Shown here: positions 13,112 through 56,380 of the stretch, in pieces | How positions within the stretch are numbered: the stretch's first letter is position 1 | How the letters are laid out: every line of letters starts with the position of its first letter | Assembly (NCBI GenBank): GCA_907164885.2 | Contig: OU015492.1 | Location: 204,971,009 to 205,035,008 of the forward strand | Reading direction: 5' to 3' | DNA: 64,000 nucleotides | Source: Dolomedes plantarius | Taxonomy: Eukaryota; Arthropoda; Arachnida; Araneae; Dolomedidae | Notes under the pieces: model-generated | The model's database searches: none | Told to the model about the DNA's origin: nothing | What the model saw: only the letters and a program-made list of their open reading frames with translations | Translations under genes and position numbers: made by a program

Positions 13112-15063
13112 AAATCTAACTTTCTGAATTAATTCTGCATTGCAAAGAAAATCAAGAGGAACTAACCCTTAAAAACTGACTTCCTTATGATTGTGTATTT
13201 TTAAGTAAATAAGCAGCATCAAATAAAAATAGTTACAGAAATATGTCAATAATCTTATTTTCTGATATTACTTTTGTTTTCAATTTCAGAAAATTTTAAT
13301 GCAGTATGAAGTAGAACTCAATTTTCGAACTACCTCAAAATATATGCAAAAAAGTAATGCATCTATCAACCAGTCATAGGCAACTGGATGAAACATAGTT
13401 TGACTTTCACAGTAATGTTGTAAAAACAGAAGTACAATATAAAAGAGTAATCATTTGTGTAAAAAGGAAAATAAAATAAACTTAAAAGTAATAGGCGGGC
13501 ACATAAAAAAAGTTAACAATTTCAAAGAAAGATTTCAGTACTCAGATTGTCTTTATTTTTGGGTAGCTACTGTGCCTGAAGAGTACATACAGTATAAAAA
13601 TAGCCTTTTAAACTATAAATAAATTTGAGAACACATTATGACAGATTCACCTGCTAATTATTTAGAAATAAGCAAGCTATATACATTCAGTGTTAAAACT
13701 ACTTCAAAATTAATACTGAAAAATTTTAATAAGTTATTTATTTTTTAATTTTCACAGTAAAATCACCATTGTGATAACGGTTTAAAAAACAATTTGTACT
13801 TCAGGACATTGAAGGTGTACTTTCAACACTCCATCAGGGTCATCTGGTCTCACAGATGCATGAAAGCAAGATTTAACAGGAAATCTCCTAAATGCAAAAC
13901 TGTATGACCTTGAATCTCCCAGTCTCTACTGCTGTAGTCCCATTAAAGCTTTAATGGAATGTTACTTAAAATTTATTTCTTGTCTCACAGACATCTGGTA
14001 CAGGAATTGATTTAGCACCATGCAAATCTCAGACACAATATCTATAACCGTGTTTCTACTTTTCAACTTTTGTATTGATTACTTTAAGAGTTTTTGACTT
14101 ACTGTTTGTAGTTATGATAACAAATATGCAAATCTCAAAAATTCAGAAGACTAGGAAAAAAATATGTATAAAATGTACTTTAATGATGGAATTAAACTTG
14201 GGAATGAACAGAATTTAGATGCCAAAAAAAAATTAAGTTGAAATGAATTAACTGTAAACGGTTATAAGAGAGGATGATTTTGAAAATGACAGCATAAGTC
14301 GAGAAGAATTATGATGATGATAATGATAAAGATTATCTGGGGGAAAAAATGCAAAATTTTTGACTAAAAATATTTCAGCTAAATTGTCAGGTGTTACAGG
14401 TTCTTTAAGGGTATATGATTGTTAAGTTAAATAAATTACAAATAAGCAATATCTTAAAATATAAGCTTAAATTTAAAAACAAATCAAATGCAAAATAATT
14501 AAATTAAACAAAGTAAGTTCAGAGGAGGGAGTCTGGAATAATGAAATCATCTTTTAAATAATATAAGAATCTATTGATACATTAATAAAAATGTGGATGA
14601 ATTGCTTAGATGCAGACCATCAATGGAGTGTTAAATGTAATTAAATTTTAAGTCAATAGAAAAATATTCCTTCTGCACTGCATGGAAACACATCATCAAA
14701 TACATTTTTAATACAATATAATTCCCATTACTTATATGGAAGAGCTTTAGAAGTTAATAACTATCTGAATTATTTGCAACAGATCTGATTTATTACAGTT
14801 CAGTTTTATTTTAGAAACAGAAAATAATATGTCTACAGACTTCATTTCTGATTGTCATCTGTAGGACATAGCTTACTCCAGGGTGTGCTGATTTCATCCC
14901 TCAAACTGCCAAATCTATCACAGAATGACTTATGGATTCACTTGTTTTTGTCTCTGCACTCTGTGTATGTGTTGAAATTTTGGGGGAGATCACATTTTGT
15001 GAAAAAAATGTAAATATTTCTTGAAATATATGACTGAAGATAATTACATTTAAAAGAAAACTA
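13112..15063. other. AT-rich DNA, no gene seen
   Basis: No domain-like ORF, RNA gene or terminal repeat was found. The minus-strand ORF at 14901-15200 overlaps the next MITE and is taken as chance. Confidence 0.5.
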
Positions 15064-15583
15064 CCATATTTACTCGTGTATAGGACACACCTGAATTTTG
15101 AGACAACATTTTGGGAAATTATTTTTCTGAATTCCATTGTAGACTCAAAGTAGCATCGTTCTGCAAAATGTAGCATTGTCATACATTCCTTAGAGTTCAA
15201 TGCTCGCCTAACAATATCAGGTACAGCCTTAGCTGATGGTGGTGAAACTACAGAGTAAAAAAGATTATTATATATATACTAATACACTTAGGAATTATTT
15301 CGCACGAAGACAAGCTCTTGGGAACTCAAAAGAGTTTTATTAAATAGTCCTAAGGTATAATATATACAAACAATAATATTTACAATACGTTGAATTGCTG
15401 TGGGCATGATACGGTGTAATAGGTTGCAAGGTATATAGATACTAATGTTTTATGGTAGTAAAGTCTTCTTAACTAAAGGGTGTTTACTGTATTTAATTTT
15501 AAAAAACCGTGTATAAGCCACACCCCATTTTTACCGACCTATTTTATGGAATAAAAGAGCAGCCTATACATGCGTAAATATGG
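15064..15583. mobile_element. TA-flanked MITE
   Basis: Inverted ends ccatatttactcgtgtatag and its degenerate partner at 15563-15583 are flanked by TA (15062-15063, 15584-15585). The second arm reads ctatacatgcgtaaatatgg. TA duplication and ~20-bp ends suggest a Tc1/mariner/pogo-type non-autonomous element. A second internal block (gtgtataagccacacc) repeats the subterminal motif. Confidence 0.7.
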
Positions 15584-15585
15584 TA

Positions 15586-17339
15586 TTTCTTTTCCAGATG
15601 CATACACCTGAAGTTGCAACTGTTATAATTTTAAACAAAATTATTAGACTTCCTTCTAATATGTAATGCCTATCACTATTTATCACACTCAAATGTTTTA
15701 AGACATGTATAAGGCATTTTTTAAAGCTAATAAAGCATAATTTTTTTTTCTAAACTGCAAGCAAGCCAAGATAAATATATTATTACATGACATTTTTATA
15801 TAACAGAAGACAATTTAGTACATTTTGAGTATTTAATTTTTGGAGTCATCAACTGCTGATCAAAGTTAGATTTTCCCTTTACTTCTTCAGTCTAAATCTC
15901 AAAATTTAGAAGGAATAGATGAAAGAGAAATTCTGAAAATTAAATTAAGAAATATCTATTTGGCATGATGACATTAAATGACATTTCCTATTCTTACTGA
16001 ATATTTATTTTGCTCCCTAAAATAGTAATCTATGAAGCACTAAGTCATGTATGTAGAGTTAATTTCTAGCCATAGACGGTAAAAGATTGAAATTTATATA
16101 AATAAATAAGGTAAAAATTGAAATACAGGAAATTTACTCTTCAGAGTCAATATTAGGGAAGAAAGAAATAGTGTCCATAGTCTAATCCAAAGAAACTCAA
16201 CTACTCCAAAAACCTGCAGCATTATCATAAAACTATTATTTGAGTAACATGCAATTGAAGAGAGATAGCACTACCAGCTAAACTATCTTCATTGAATGAG
16301 TTATCATACTAAAAAATATATATATACCATGCTTAATTTTAAATCAGTAGTAGTTAAGAGGGAAATCTGGACACTCCATAAAATCAATTGTACAAAAAAA
16401 TTATATGTAAGATGTTGGGAAAATATATAAATGGTATATTATGTAAAATTTACTACCAGAGATTCAAGTTTCCAGAACTGTAAAACATATTTAGAAAAGG
16501 TGAAAATTTAAAATTTTTCACAAAAATTACAAATGAAAAAGCTGCTATTTTATGGGAGACAATAAAAGGTTATGTGCAGAAGGAATGTAACAAAATCAGA
16601 ACTCACTATAAGACTTTATAACTCTGTATATAAAAAGTTTTTTACAGTATAAATGCATAATAAAAGGTACTGTATTTATACAATAATGATTATAACAATA
16701 CAAGTTCTAACAAAATCGTAAAAAAAAGGCAGAAAATATTCTATTCTCGACCATGCTGAATGATGTACTTGAAACAGTAAAATGTTAACATTAACTTTAG
16801 TTATTTTTGAGGCAGTATTAAGTCAGATGTCTCACTAAGACACTCAATAGTGAAAGATATTGGAGATTTCAGAATTTATGGCACTCTTATAAAGGGGTTT
16901 TGCTGAGAGAGGGGGAAAAAAGAACGACAATGACTTGGATTCTTTAACCTGCCAACCTTTCAGAATAATAACTGAATTTAATTTCATTTTCTCAATTCAC
17001 AAGAATGTCCAGCACTCTTTATGGTTTTACCTCCCACCCCACAAAAAAGATAAAGTAACAGGTTAAAAACTATTTAGTCCCCTTTACTTAATTCAATTCT
17101 ACATCAGAATAAACTTAGTTTTTATTTTTTAAAATACATTCATTAATAAATATTTTTTTTCTTCATTACAAGTTAAAAATTACAGATTTAGTGATATAAC
17201 TTGCTCCCCTCCCTCTATAAGCATACAAATATTTCTTTTTCCAGTATGTAGAAATTTTAATGAACTGTAAGAAAATAAATAGAAAATAAAATAATTTACA
17301 CAAAAAATAATAAAAAATAGATAACCAAAGGCAATGATT
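15586..17339. other. AT-rich DNA just downstream of PTPN9
   Basis: Likely contains the PTPN9 3' UTR. On the minus strand an AATAAA (plus strand tttatt at 17121-17126) lies about 215 nt past the stop codon and is the nearest poly(A) signal noticed. Several more occur further on, so the true end is not determined. Confidence 0.4.
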
Positions 17340-50318
<32,979 letters not shown>

Positions 50319-51189
50319 TGTATCCACAGTATATTCCTTGCAGTTCAATAAACTACAATTGATTAATATAAATTAAACATTTTAAAACCAGAAAAGGGCA
50401 CATGATTCAATGTTTGTATCATAAAATTATACTATACATTGCATATGAAAAAAAAAGTTAACATTGTACTCCTTCTCATACTAAAAGTATTTTAAAAGTT
50501 GAAATTAATATTCATGCCAGTTCAAATAAAATCCTTGCACAATTTGTAAAACATATGACAATTAAAGCCAAAAGAAGGTGAGAATGTAATGCAACTTCTA
50601 ACAGATTATAAAATCTAGGGATTTAATTTGATCCATACATCAGCAAGGGGAATTTTTCACAATATCATTCAAAGACATTCAGAAAAATAACTTAATTGTG
50701 TCATGATCTCTGTGATATATGGAGGCATTTGGAAAAATAGTTCAAAGATCACTGATAGACCATAAGGTAATGGGTAGAATAAACCTAATTTATGGGCCAG
50801 CACAAAAATTATTATTTTAATAAATAAGAATCATTTACACAAAATTTTAATCGCTAGTATTAAAATTTCCCCATATGAATTACAGCAGTTCATTTCACTT
50901 TGAGTATTAATGACAGATGTACGCCATCTCATGACAGAAGGATTGCACTATTTCACAAAGACAACTGAGGAATAACAAAGCGAAATCTTTTATTTCAATC
51001 GTCATATTTTAACATGATTATCACTTTAAATGTGCCAATAATTTTAAACAGAAAATAATGTTATTTCATTCTGCGTTAGTTACACTCAACAAAATGTGTG
51101 ATAAAATCACGTTACGGTATTCCTCAACGAGCAGACACACGGTTCAGGTAGAAGAATCTGATTTCAATATAAAAATGCGGTATGCTCAC

Positions 51190-51390
51190 CAATTATTATC
51201 ACAACATGTTTTTCAATATTACATATCAAGATAATCGGTGTACGGAGCGTCAGATCTAAGATCCATTTACTACCGATTGGAAACCAAATGCAAAGAAGTT
51301 GAGTAGAATGCTGCTGCTAGATTAAAAAGGGTTTAAATAGACGAGTTCCCATTTCTTTTATTTCTTTGGTCCGCCTTTCATCTTCTTGTA
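51190..51390 (-). promoter_or_regulatory. candidate PTPN9 non-coding first exon / promoter area
   Basis: On the minus strand a donor-like ATTG|GTGAGC occurs at about 51190, about 840 bp upstream of the ATG exon. It could splice to the acceptor-like TTGTAG near 50352. The region is less AT-rich than the introns. This is inference only; no TATA or initiator element was singled out. Confidence 0.2.
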
Positions 51391-51436
51391 CTAGCCAAGT
51401 AATGAAACCTTTAAAAATCTATGTAATACAATTTCT

Positions 51437-51821
51437 TCTCTTTTTAACATGGGCCACAGGTCTCCAAAGAAGGTATGACACTGCCATCCTGGCCACTACT
51501 CACCATCAAAATCACCAGCTTTATTCAAAATCACATTGATGCTCTGGAAAATTTGTTTATTAAATGGAAAATTAAAGTTAACCCCTCTAAATGCCAAGCC
51601 ATCTACTTCTCAACAAGTTATAAAATATTCTACCTGCCTTCACATTTCCAAGTCAGATATTAACTGGGAGAATGCTGTGAAATACCTGCCGCTTTAAACT
51701 CCACATTCAAAATGTCAAAAGCAAGAATATTGGTAAAGTCAAATCGCTAAGCTCCCTCCTTTTCGGCTCCCCCCTTAACAATAGGTATAAAGTCATACTC
51801 TATAAGTCAACAATTCTTCGA
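51437..51821 (+). pseudogene. Jockey-type LINE reverse transcriptase fragment
   Basis: Reads YDTAILA (a damaged YADD box), then FIQNHIDALENLFIKWKIKV and NPSKCQAIYFS, the fingers/palm segment of non-LTR reverse transcriptases. Further on, in other frames, a KVKSLSSLLFGSPLNNRYKV stretch matches the region beyond the palm. Frameshifts and truncation at both ends leave no function. Confidence 0.75.
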
Positions 51822-51993
51822 ACAGGAATGGCTAGGGCGCTGGCATTCTATACCAGAATCTGTGGATTTGAAATCCACTCTTGGCATGTACGTTTCTGAA
51901 CGTTCGGAATCGGCTTTAAGCAGTAAGCCCGGTCTAATTAGCATTCGTGTAAGAAAAAAGTGGCCGTATCGCACTAAGCCAAACCAAAACAAA
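51822..51993 (+). mobile_element. tRNA-derived SINE (family A), 3' part of the chimera
   Basis: Starts within the tRNA head (aatggctagggcgctgg), with a mutated box B (ggatttgaaatcc). It continues through cttggcatg, cggaatcggctttaagcagt, ccggtctaattagc and an a-rich caaaccaaaac tail. Copies of the family are at 53594, 55666 and, in part, 56140. Confidence 0.8.
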
Positions 51994-52019
51994 TGTACTA
52001 GCCAAGGACGACGCAGTTA

Positions 52020-52205
52020 GGGCCTGTTCACATAGGAGTCTGTTGCGTTGCGTTAAGGAAAAGATGACGTTGAGACGAAAATAAACCAATCATATGCCTC
52101 CAAACAATTAGCAATGAAATTTTTAACGCCTATGATTGGTTTATTTTCGTCTCAACGTCATCTTTTCCTTAACGCAACGCAACGGACTCCTATGTGAACA
52201 GGCCC
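52020..52205. mobile_element. PIF/Harbinger-like fold-back MITE, copy A
   Basis: Ends gggcctgttcacataggagt and its inverse are flanked by tta (52017-52019, 52206-52208), the 3-bp duplication of PIF/Harbinger elements. Arms of ~80 bp carry gatgacgttgagacg and aaaataaaccaatca, once in each orientation, around a ~28-nt loop. Confidence 0.82.
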
Positions 52206-52463
52206 TTACTCAGAAATCCCCCTAGGTAGCACTATTGATGTACTAGCCGCTTGCTAGTGAACTATATTTCGGTGTTTACACATGTTCCTCATGCTTTCGG
52301 CAGTGATGAGTAGCACCTTTACGTATTTCTCAGACAGTGCTTTCTTCCTTTTATTCTGTTTCGTCTGGTTTTGAACATATATACGCTTCATACGTGCCAA
52401 TGCAGTCGAGCAGGGGTCATTTTAGGCACTTCGAAAACCTTTCCGATACGGAGCGTAGCGTAA

Positions 52464-52719
52464 GGGCATGTTCACATAGGAGTCCGTGCGCTGCGTTAAG
52501 GAAAAGATGACGTTGAGACGAAAATAAACCAATCATAGGCGTTAAAAATTTCATTGCTAATGGTCCGGTAGCAAAAGCGTAAAATGAAAGATGGCGCTGA
52601 GACGAAAATAAACCAATCATAGGCGTTAAAAATTTCGTTGCGATTCGTTTGGAGGTTTGTCATTGGTTAAATATATTTCAAACTTTAATGCTTCCGCTAC
52701 CGAACTCCTATGTGAAGCG
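52464..52719. mobile_element. Harbinger-like MITE, copy B (mosaic)
   Basis: Begins gggcatgttcacataggagt after taa. It holds two aaaataaaccaatcataggc blocks in the same orientation and ends with the inverse actcctatgtga. It is a rearranged or composite copy abutting copy C. Confidence 0.65.
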
Positions 52720-52722
52720 TTA

Positions 52723-52894
52723 GTGCCTGTTCACATAGGAGTCCGTTGCGGAGCGTTAAAGTATTGAAACATATTTAACCAATGACAAAACTCCAAACGA
52801 TTAGCAATGAAATTTTTAACGCCTATGATTGGTTTATTTTCGTCTCAACGTCATCTTACCCTGCTACGCAACGGACTCCTATGTGAACAGGCCC
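52723..52894. mobile_element. Harbinger-like MITE, copy C
   Basis: Starts gtgcctgttcacataggagt after tta (52720-52722) and ends actcctatgtgaacaggccc before tta (52895-52897). The interior combines atatttaaccaatgacaaaa with gcctatgattggtttatttt and gtctcaacgtcatctt. Confidence 0.8.
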
Positions 52895-52897
52895 TTA

Positions 52898-53039
52898 AAG
52901 TATTGGTATATATTTAACCAACGACAAACCTCCAAACGATTAGCAACGAAATTTTTATCACCTATGATTGGTTTATTTCCGTCTCAGCGGCATCTTTCCT
53001 TTAACACTTCCGCTATCGGACTCCTATGTGAACAGGCCC
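52898..53039. mobile_element. Harbinger-like MITE, copy D (one end missing)
   Basis: Begins inside the element (aagtattggtatatatttaa) and ends actcctatgtgaacaggccc followed by tta. It shares the adjacent tta with copy C, suggesting tandem or nested arrangement. Confidence 0.7.
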
Positions 53040-53145
53040 TTACTCGCATCGACATACGTATTTGTAACCAATCTCAGGCCTTGACAGTTTGGTGGCTTTT
53101 CGTTTGGATGTCCATGATTTGTTAAAAATATCACGATGCGAGTAA
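53040..53145. mobile_element. small inverted-repeat element
   Basis: ttactcgcatcg at 53040 and cgatgcgagtaa at 53134-53145 are exact inverted repeats around ~80 bp of unique sequence. It overlaps the 3' tta of the last Harbinger-like copy. Confidence 0.5.
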
Positions 53146-53374
53146 CGTTGAAACTCCGCCTTGCCCCGGAAGAAACCTAAATAAGGCTTAACGGTTATAA
53201 CTTTCAGAAATTGTAAGCAATCTTCCTGAATGAAGTACTATACACAGATGAAAGTCATAGACAACTCACTTGTGAAGCTCCAATTCGCAGTTCGAGCACC
53301 TGATGGTCACAGACTAACACAATACGGGTTCTACCGCCCCCTCCTTGTTCGTACACCCAGCGCGCGTGTGCACA

Positions 53375-53880
53375 CTGTATCCTGTTTATAAATTTGGACC
53401 TTTGTCTTTCAAACGGGATATCACGTATTATTATCTGCTCATTAGTTGCTTAGTTATACTTTTAAAAATTACAATTAATTTGGTTATACTCCAACACTAG
53501 GATGGCATCCCATAAGTTATCAATTTGATAGACGTATTTTACGTAAGAGAAAAAAAAAGCCACATTGAGTCCTTTGCATTTTCTTCATCGCATGCCGGAC
53601 GATGGCCGAATGGCTAGGGCGCTGGCTTTCGGTACCAGAGTCTGTGGGTTCGAATCCCACTCTTGGCATGGACGTTTGTAGCCGTTCGGAATCGGCTTTA
53701 AGCAGTAGGTCCCGGTCTAATTAGCCCTCGTGTAGCAAAAATCGACCGTAGCGCTCCAAACCAAACCAAATTCTTCATCGCATTTGTGCTAAAAACTATT
53801 GCTTACGAATTACGAATTTTATTAGCAAACACAATCGTTTGATAAATGCTTTTATTCGATACATAGGTTAGGATCTCTCC
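53375..53880 (+). mobile_element. internally deleted derivative of the Tc1-like element at 59100
   Basis: The left part (53375-53495, with gtttataaatttggac and ctcattagttgc) matches the 5' flank of the transposase copy. The right part (tagtta-type sequence on to ttgcttacgaattacgaatt and cataggttagga) matches its 3' flank. The whole transposase region is missing, with a junction near 53490. A SINE interrupts the right part at 53594-53770. It is effectively a MITE of this Tc1 family. Confidence 0.75.
53594..53770 (+). mobile_element. tRNA-derived SINE (family A) with 13-bp target duplication
   Basis: Flanked by ttcttcatcgcat at 53581-53593 and 53771-53783. The head shows box A-like gatggccgaatggctagg and box B gggttcgaatccc, spaced as in a class II (Leu/Ser-like) tRNA. 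The tail is ccaaaccaaa. The equivalent position of the Tc1 element near 60572 lacks the SINE. Confidence 0.9.
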
Positions 53881-53968
53881 TTCGATGGCAAGTCAGAAAG
53901 AAAGTCAAGATCTAATTTACTAATTTTTTTAATTTTCGCTTCTTTTCGTCAAGTGGATTGATTGTAAA

Positions 53969-54478
53969 TCAAATGTTTTCACATACCCACTCTTTGAAAG
54001 CCGTAACTTCAGCTCTTGGGCAGTGTAAATTATATTTATGGTATCCACAAGAAAACGCATTATATCTTTCGCATTGCAATTGATTGAATTTAGGACATCC
54101 AAATAATTCTAGGTTTACATTAGGTATACCAATTGAATCCAGTCTTTTTTTTTCAATACAACCACCTTTATAAGCGATAACCTTCCGTTTCGATGTTTTA
54201 CAGTCATGATAGAAGTCTAGTATGTGGTCGTCTAAATATTGAAGATCATAAACAGTTTCTCTGCGCAAAGGATGAAACGGTAATCCAAATATGTGATTTT
54301 CAACAAAATGGACACTCCTCCAATCTTTTCGACGTAACTCATTGTGGTATGGAGACAAATCATATCTAATACTTTTCCCATGCTTCCATTTTATCGATAT
54401 GAATCCAAATTCACGAACTAAAAATTGATTTGCTACTTGAAAACCATCAAAATCAATAACACCGCATATACGATCCAT
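53969..54478 (-). CDS. intact 169-codon single-exon ORF, function unknown
   Basis: Opens MDRICGVIDFDGFQVANQF and ends in ATTTGA. Visible features: an acidic D9/D11 pair followed by E23 in FLVREFG, H62 before IFGLPFH, a YKGG motif (103-106), VNLELFGCPK (121-130), and a C-terminal C-x2-H-x4-HC cluster (C144, H147, H152, C153) that could bind zinc. The spacing of the early acidic residues and the cysteine/histidine tail recall uncharacterised nuclease-like ORFs scattered in invertebrate genomes, possibly of mobile-element or viral ancestry; this is from memory and unproven. It is the only long uninterrupted ORF outside PTPN9 and transposons, has no introns, and its codon use is AT-rich like the region. 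Confidence 0.5.
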   Translation of the reverse strand: MDRICGVIDFDGFQVANQFLVREFGFISIKWKHGKSIRYDLSPYHNELRRKDWRSVHFVENHIFGLPFHPLRRETVYDLQYLDDHILDFYHDCKTSKRKVIAYKGGCIEKKRLDSIGIPNVNLELFGCPKFNQLQCERYNAFSCGYHKYNLHCPRAEVTAFKEWVCENI

Positions 54479-55149
54479 TGATTAAAATTCATGTAATTAA
54501 AATTGACGTAATTTATTTAATGAAAATTCGATATGTTGATAAATTGTAACTGAACATTAGGAAATTTGAAAACTTGATAGATTTTACTTTTCGTTTGGAA
54601 ATTTCATATTTTACTGATTTTTAAAAAAAATTCAATAGAAGCTAGTACGATTATCAACAACACAGTTCAAAGACCATTTCAGATGCCAACTTGCTGTTTA
54701 AAGTAGAAAACAAAATACATTAAAACCTTCACAAATTTTTATGCGTTCACCAGGGACGTAAGGAACATATCTTGGGCACGGATGCCAATAATACTTAGTA
54801 TGGTGGACAGGGGCAGTATATTTTTAAAGAACCGAATGTAGGATACTGCTTCCCATGACGTCAGATGTCCCTACTTTATTGCCCTATGCCCCTTTTCTAA
54901 TTTTTATAAAGTTGAACGTGTCAAAATTTAGGGAAGTTAGTAGAAATATTTATACAACGTACATCAGCGATGTTAGACTAAAAGTAAGTCAGTTGCATAA
55001 GTATCAGGAAACATACACGAGAAAAGTTTGTTTACACATATTAGGATCAAAAAAGTGTTCATTACTCTGTACATTTGAACGTTTATGAAAAGGTTTTATT
55101 AGGAATCGCTTTTGCTCTCCTCCCCCTAGTTTCAGGCAACCTTGCAAGA
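54479..55149. other. intergenic DNA, nothing recognised
   Basis: No supported feature. The plus-strand ORF at 54855-55088 has no domain-like composition. Confidence 0.45.
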
Positions 55150-55925
55150 GAGAGTGGTAAAATTGAGAGCCTCCATCGTACATTAAAAACGGCCATTAGA
55201 TGTCATAACTCCCTTATCTGACATTTTACCAATATATCGTATGAGTTTGCGAGCTGCGCTATACGAGAACTGTAATTGCACAAGTGCTGAAATTGTTTAT
55301 GACAGTTTACGGTAAAATGATAAAAGTACCCGGTGAATTCTTTGAAGATCCAAAAAATTTAACATACCTTTATAGATAATCTTTAGAATCAGATGGCTCT
55401 AGTGAAGCCCTATGTATCCAAACACAAATGTAAACGAAATCTGTTTATCCCTAAAGATTTGTTTACATGTCACGTTTTGCTGAGACTGTAAGCATACCGT
55501 TGGAATCTCCATATGAAGAACCTCAAAGTAAAACATTATTGATTAAAGGTAAACAAGTGAATATTTCCATTGACAGAGCCCCACCTGCTTACATTTTGGT
55601 GTATCCAGACATTGAAATACTGCCCACATCATTAGAGGGTGATCACAGAACTGTTCTTTCAAACAACCAGCCGGACGATGGCCGAATGGCTAGGGTGCTG
55701 GCATTCTGCACCAGAATCTATGGGTTCGAATCCCACTCTTGGCATGGACGTTTGTAGTCATTCGGAATCATCTTTAAGCAGTAGGTACCGGTCTAATTAG
55801 CCCTCGTGCAGGAAAAATTGACCGTAGCGCTCCAAACATAATCTTTCAAACAGCTACAAGTCATGCCCAATAGAAATTTTGCTTGTCTCTGTTGTCCATA
55901 GATGGCAGCACATGACATGCGTATT
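55150..55925 (+). pseudogene. Ty3/Gypsy retrotransposon integrase C-terminal remnant
   Basis: Frames read GKIESLHRTLKTAIRCHN, then LRAALYENCNCTSAEIVYDS, VPGEFFEDPKNL and, at about 55520-55610, LESPYEEP then LLIKGKQVNISIDRAPPAYI. This is the order of motifs at the end of a Gypsy pol polyprotein. Several frameshifts and stops are present and no LTR was identified. The frame 55467-55757 runs on into the SINE. Remnant only. Confidence 0.7.
55666..55841 (+). mobile_element. tRNA-derived SINE (family A) with 11-bp target duplication
   Basis: Inserted in the Gypsy remnant, flanked by tctttcaaaca at 55655-55665 and 55842-55852. It has box A-like gatggccgaatggctagg and box B gggttcgaatccc, and ends accgtagcgctccaaac. 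Confidence 0.88.
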
Positions 55926-56139
55926 TGAGCTCCCATTCCATTTCTATGCCGACAGAATTGTACGAACATTGAATGTAAATATTTATAAAATATAATATTT
56001 CAGCAGTATTTTATTTTGTTCATAAACATGCATAAGAATTATGAAGGACCTACAAGTGATTTCAGGTGACGAAAGGTTTGTATACAAAATTTTAAATATA
56101 CAATCATTTAAGCAAGGGAGGCCCCAGTACGATTTCAAA

Positions 56140-56192
56140 CTGTGGGTCCCAGTCTAAATAGTCCTTGTGGGGCAAAAGTTGACCGTAGTGTC
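56140..56192 (+). mobile_element. SINE (family A) 3' fragment
   Basis: gtgggtcccagtctaaatag, then tccttgtgg and ttgaccgtagtg, match the central and 3' part of the family. It is cut by the following hAT-type MITE. Confidence 0.6.
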
Positions 56193-56380
56193 AGGGCCTT
56201 TTTATCGCATGGGCAAATCGGGACTTTGCCCAGGGCCCCCTGATGTTAGGGGGCCCCAAAACCCCCTTGGTGTATGCACCTAGTACTTCTAATAGTATGT
56301 ATTTTTTATAAATGTCCGTAAGGGGGGGGGGCCCAAATAGCATCTGCCCAGGGGCCCCCAGCGTTCATAATCGGGCCCTG
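56193..56380. mobile_element. hAT-type MITE inserted in the SINE fragment
   Basis: Ends cagggcc and gggccctg, flanked by cgtagtgt (56185-56192) and cgtattgt (56381-56388), seven of eight positions alike. The GC-rich interior has repeated gggccccc blocks. The minus-strand ORFs over it are composition artefacts. A related end occurs at 63949. Confidence 0.7.

Larger units (their letters stand above)
51400..51993 (+). mobile_element. LINE-SINE chimera within one 13-bp target duplication
   Basis: The whole block is flanked by tgtactagccaag at 51387-51399 and 51994-52006. Its 5' part (to about 51821) is Jockey-like reverse transcriptase sequence and its 3' part is a tRNA-derived SINE. Both are in plus orientation. 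No duplication borders the SINE alone. The arrangement fits a single insertion made by template switching from SINE to LINE RNA. Confidence 0.65.

Noticed and set aside
53600..53660. tRNA-like box A and box B sequences (also at 51826, 55680, 29400, 63480)
   Set aside because: They are heads of SINEs with target duplications and A-rich tails. The cloverleaf is not maintained, so they are not called tRNA genes.
55467..55757. 96-codon ORF as a host gene
   Set aside because: Its first two thirds match a Gypsy integrase tail and its end is SINE sequence.
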